From NCBI GenBank assembly GCA_016779285.1, contig JADHNV010000016.1:1-16816 (forward strand): 16,816 bases of DNA, given 5' to 3'. This document shows positions 15,828-16,816 of this stretch, one piece after another; position 1 is the stretch's first letter; each line of letters begins with the position of its first letter. A program made the position numbers and the translations under genes. The notes beneath the pieces are model-generated. The model was not told where the DNA came from and did not search any database. It worked only from the letters and a program-made list of their open reading frames with translations. Source of the DNA: SAR86 cluster bacterium (GTDB lineage: Bacteria > Pseudomonadota > Gammaproteobacteria > Magnimaribacterales > D2472).

Positions 15828-16816
15828 ATGTTAGAAAAACAGCACGATCCGATAGCACTAAAACTATCCCAATCTGCAAAAATTAACAATCATCAGATTC
15901 TATATTTATGCAATTCGGATAAAGAAGCCAGGCTAATTAAAAATGAACTAAGTTTATTTATAGATGAGCATTTAATTGGTTATTATCCAGAAAGAGAAAT
16001 ACTGCCTTACGATCGGTTTTCAACAGCAGGCTCAATAGTTCAAGAAAGAATTAATTTATTAAATTCTAATAAAACTCACTTCAAAATTATTGTTACTAGC
16101 TGCATAAATCTTTTTGAAAAACTTCCATCAAATGAATTTTTTGTAGCAAGAAAAAAATTTAAGGTTAAGGATGCTTTAAGCATAAAAGACTTAATAGAAA
16201 GCTTGAAAACTCTAAGCTATGAGCGTGTAGATAAAGTGATCTCTATAAATCAATACGCTGTTAGAGGTGGAGTGGTTGATTTTTATTCAGGATTTTATAT
16301 GGATCCAATCAGAGTTGATTTTTTTGGAGATGAAATTGATGACATAAGAACATTTGATCCTTTAACGCAAAATATGACCAAAAAATTAACTGAATTTAAA
16401 TTATTCAGTGGATCAGAAGTTAGCTTAGATGAGGAATCAATTTCTAGATTCAAAGATGCATGGAGAGATTGCTTTCAAGGCTATGATGAAAGGCATTGTG
16501 AGATCTTTCAATCTTTGATCTCAGGAAAATATCAAGAAGGATATGAGATATACAATCCACTTATTCAGATGGGCGCTTCTTGCCTAATAGATTATTTTTC
16601 AGGTTTTGAACTCATAACATCAAACAAAATTAACCATATATTATCTGCTTATATTTCGTTTGTTGAGGAAAGATATAAAGAGGAATCAATTGACTCCTCA
16701 AGACCTTTGTTAAAACCGAAAGACTATATTTTTAGTATCGAGAATCTTCAGCCATATTTGCAGTCAGCCAAATCACTAACTTTAGGAAAACCAATTCATG
16801 GTATTGATTTCACCAT
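15828..16816 (+). CDS. mfd: Transcription-repair coupling factor Mfd, N-terminal part (cut by window end)
   Basis: Mfd removes RNA polymerase stalled at DNA lesions and recruits UvrA. The 329 visible codons match the UvrB-like N-terminal module: YYPEREILPYDRFS (52-65), the IVTSCINLF stretch (88-96), YERVDKVISINQYAVRGGVVDFY (131-153), corresponding to the E. coli VDQVMEHGEYATRGALLDLF region, and DPIRVDFFGDEIDDIRTFD (159-177). The RNA-polymerase-interacting and helicase domains lie beyond the window. The N-terminus is roughly 20 residues shorter than in E. coli. No in-frame standard start lies nearby upstream and no SD is present. The gene diverges from the acyl-CoA dehydrogenase operon across a 52-nt gap. 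Confidence 0.93.
   Translation, partial: MLEKQHDPIALKLSQSAKINNHQILYLCNSDKEARLIKNELSLFIDEHLIGYYPEREILPYDRFSTAGSIVQERINLLNSNKTHFKIIVTSCINLFEKLPSNEFFVARKKFKVKDALSIKDLIESLKTLSYERVDKVISINQYAVRGGVVDFYSGFYMDPIRVDFFGDEIDDIRTFDPLTQNMTKKLTEFKLFSGSEVSLDEESISRFKDAWRDCFQGYDERHCEIFQSLISGKYQEGYEIYNPLIQMGASCLIDYFSGFELITSNKINHILSAYISFVEERYKEESIDSSRPLLKPKDYIFSIENLQPYLQSAKSLTLGKPIHGIDFT

Noticed and set aside
15776..15889. A 38-residue N-terminal extension of the large acyl-CoA dehydrogenase
   Set aside because: It crosses the divergent promoter gap and the start of mfd; ATG 15775 has a good ribosome site and a typical N-terminus.
1..16816. A defence system, toxin-antitoxin pair, mobile element, CRISPR array or tRNA
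   Set aside because: Every reading frame of weight is assigned to a core metabolic, respiratory or repair gene, the gaps are all short, and no repeats or integration marks were seen.

Overview
The window is a gene-dense, AT-rich stretch of a bacterial chromosome. Protein sequences resemble those of gammaproteobacteria: the Na+-NQR operon with apbE and nqrM, a long-form isocitrate lyase, an E. coli-like Icd and PurB, and an N-terminally extended GAPDH. The low GC (judged by eye, not counted), very short intergenic spaces and overlapping genes suggest a streamlined free-living marine gammaproteobacterium, perhaps SAR86-like. That placement is inference from style, not a database match. I see no RNA gene, insertion sequence, prophage, CRISPR array or transfer signature, and no stretch over 300 bases lacks a gene.

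Layout. (1) 1-687, minus: 5' part of icd, cut by the window start. (2) 777-3235, plus: mnmA then purB, 14 nt apart. (3) 3358-4944, plus: aceA behind its own TTGACA-type promoter. (4) 4941-11941, minus: nqrA-B-C-D-E-F, apbE and nqrM, nearly all joined by short overlaps. The last gene, a 59-residue GTG-start nqrM, is absent from ordinary long-ORF scans and its stop codon overlaps that of aceA in a palindrome. (5) 11994-15775, minus: an acyl-CoA dehydrogenase pair (large then small subunit) followed directly by a GAPDH gene, all upstream of and codirectional with nqrA. (6) 15828 to the end, plus: 5' part of mfd.

How the genes fit together. Icd and isocitrate lyase compete for isocitrate (TCA cycle versus glyoxylate bypass). 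The acyl-CoA dehydrogenases suggest a source of acyl-CoA and hence acetyl-CoA, the situation in which the bypass matters. GAPDH and other dehydrogenases exchange NADH, and Na+-NQR oxidises NADH, reduces ubiquinone and pumps sodium, as expected in a marine cell. ApbE attaches FMN to NqrB and NqrC, and NqrM is needed for iron delivery and assembly. mnmA (tRNA thiolation), purB (purine synthesis) and mfd (transcription-coupled repair) are housekeeping neighbours.

No undescribed multi-gene system is evident. The observations most worth checking are: an identical octamer, ATTATACT, giving face-to-face -10 elements in both divergent gaps; promoter geometry suggesting leaderless mRNAs for purB and mfd; an ApbE lacking the usual Asp of its HxxDPxTG segment; and an acyl-CoA dehydrogenase pair in which neither subunit has the common C-terminal catalytic Glu.
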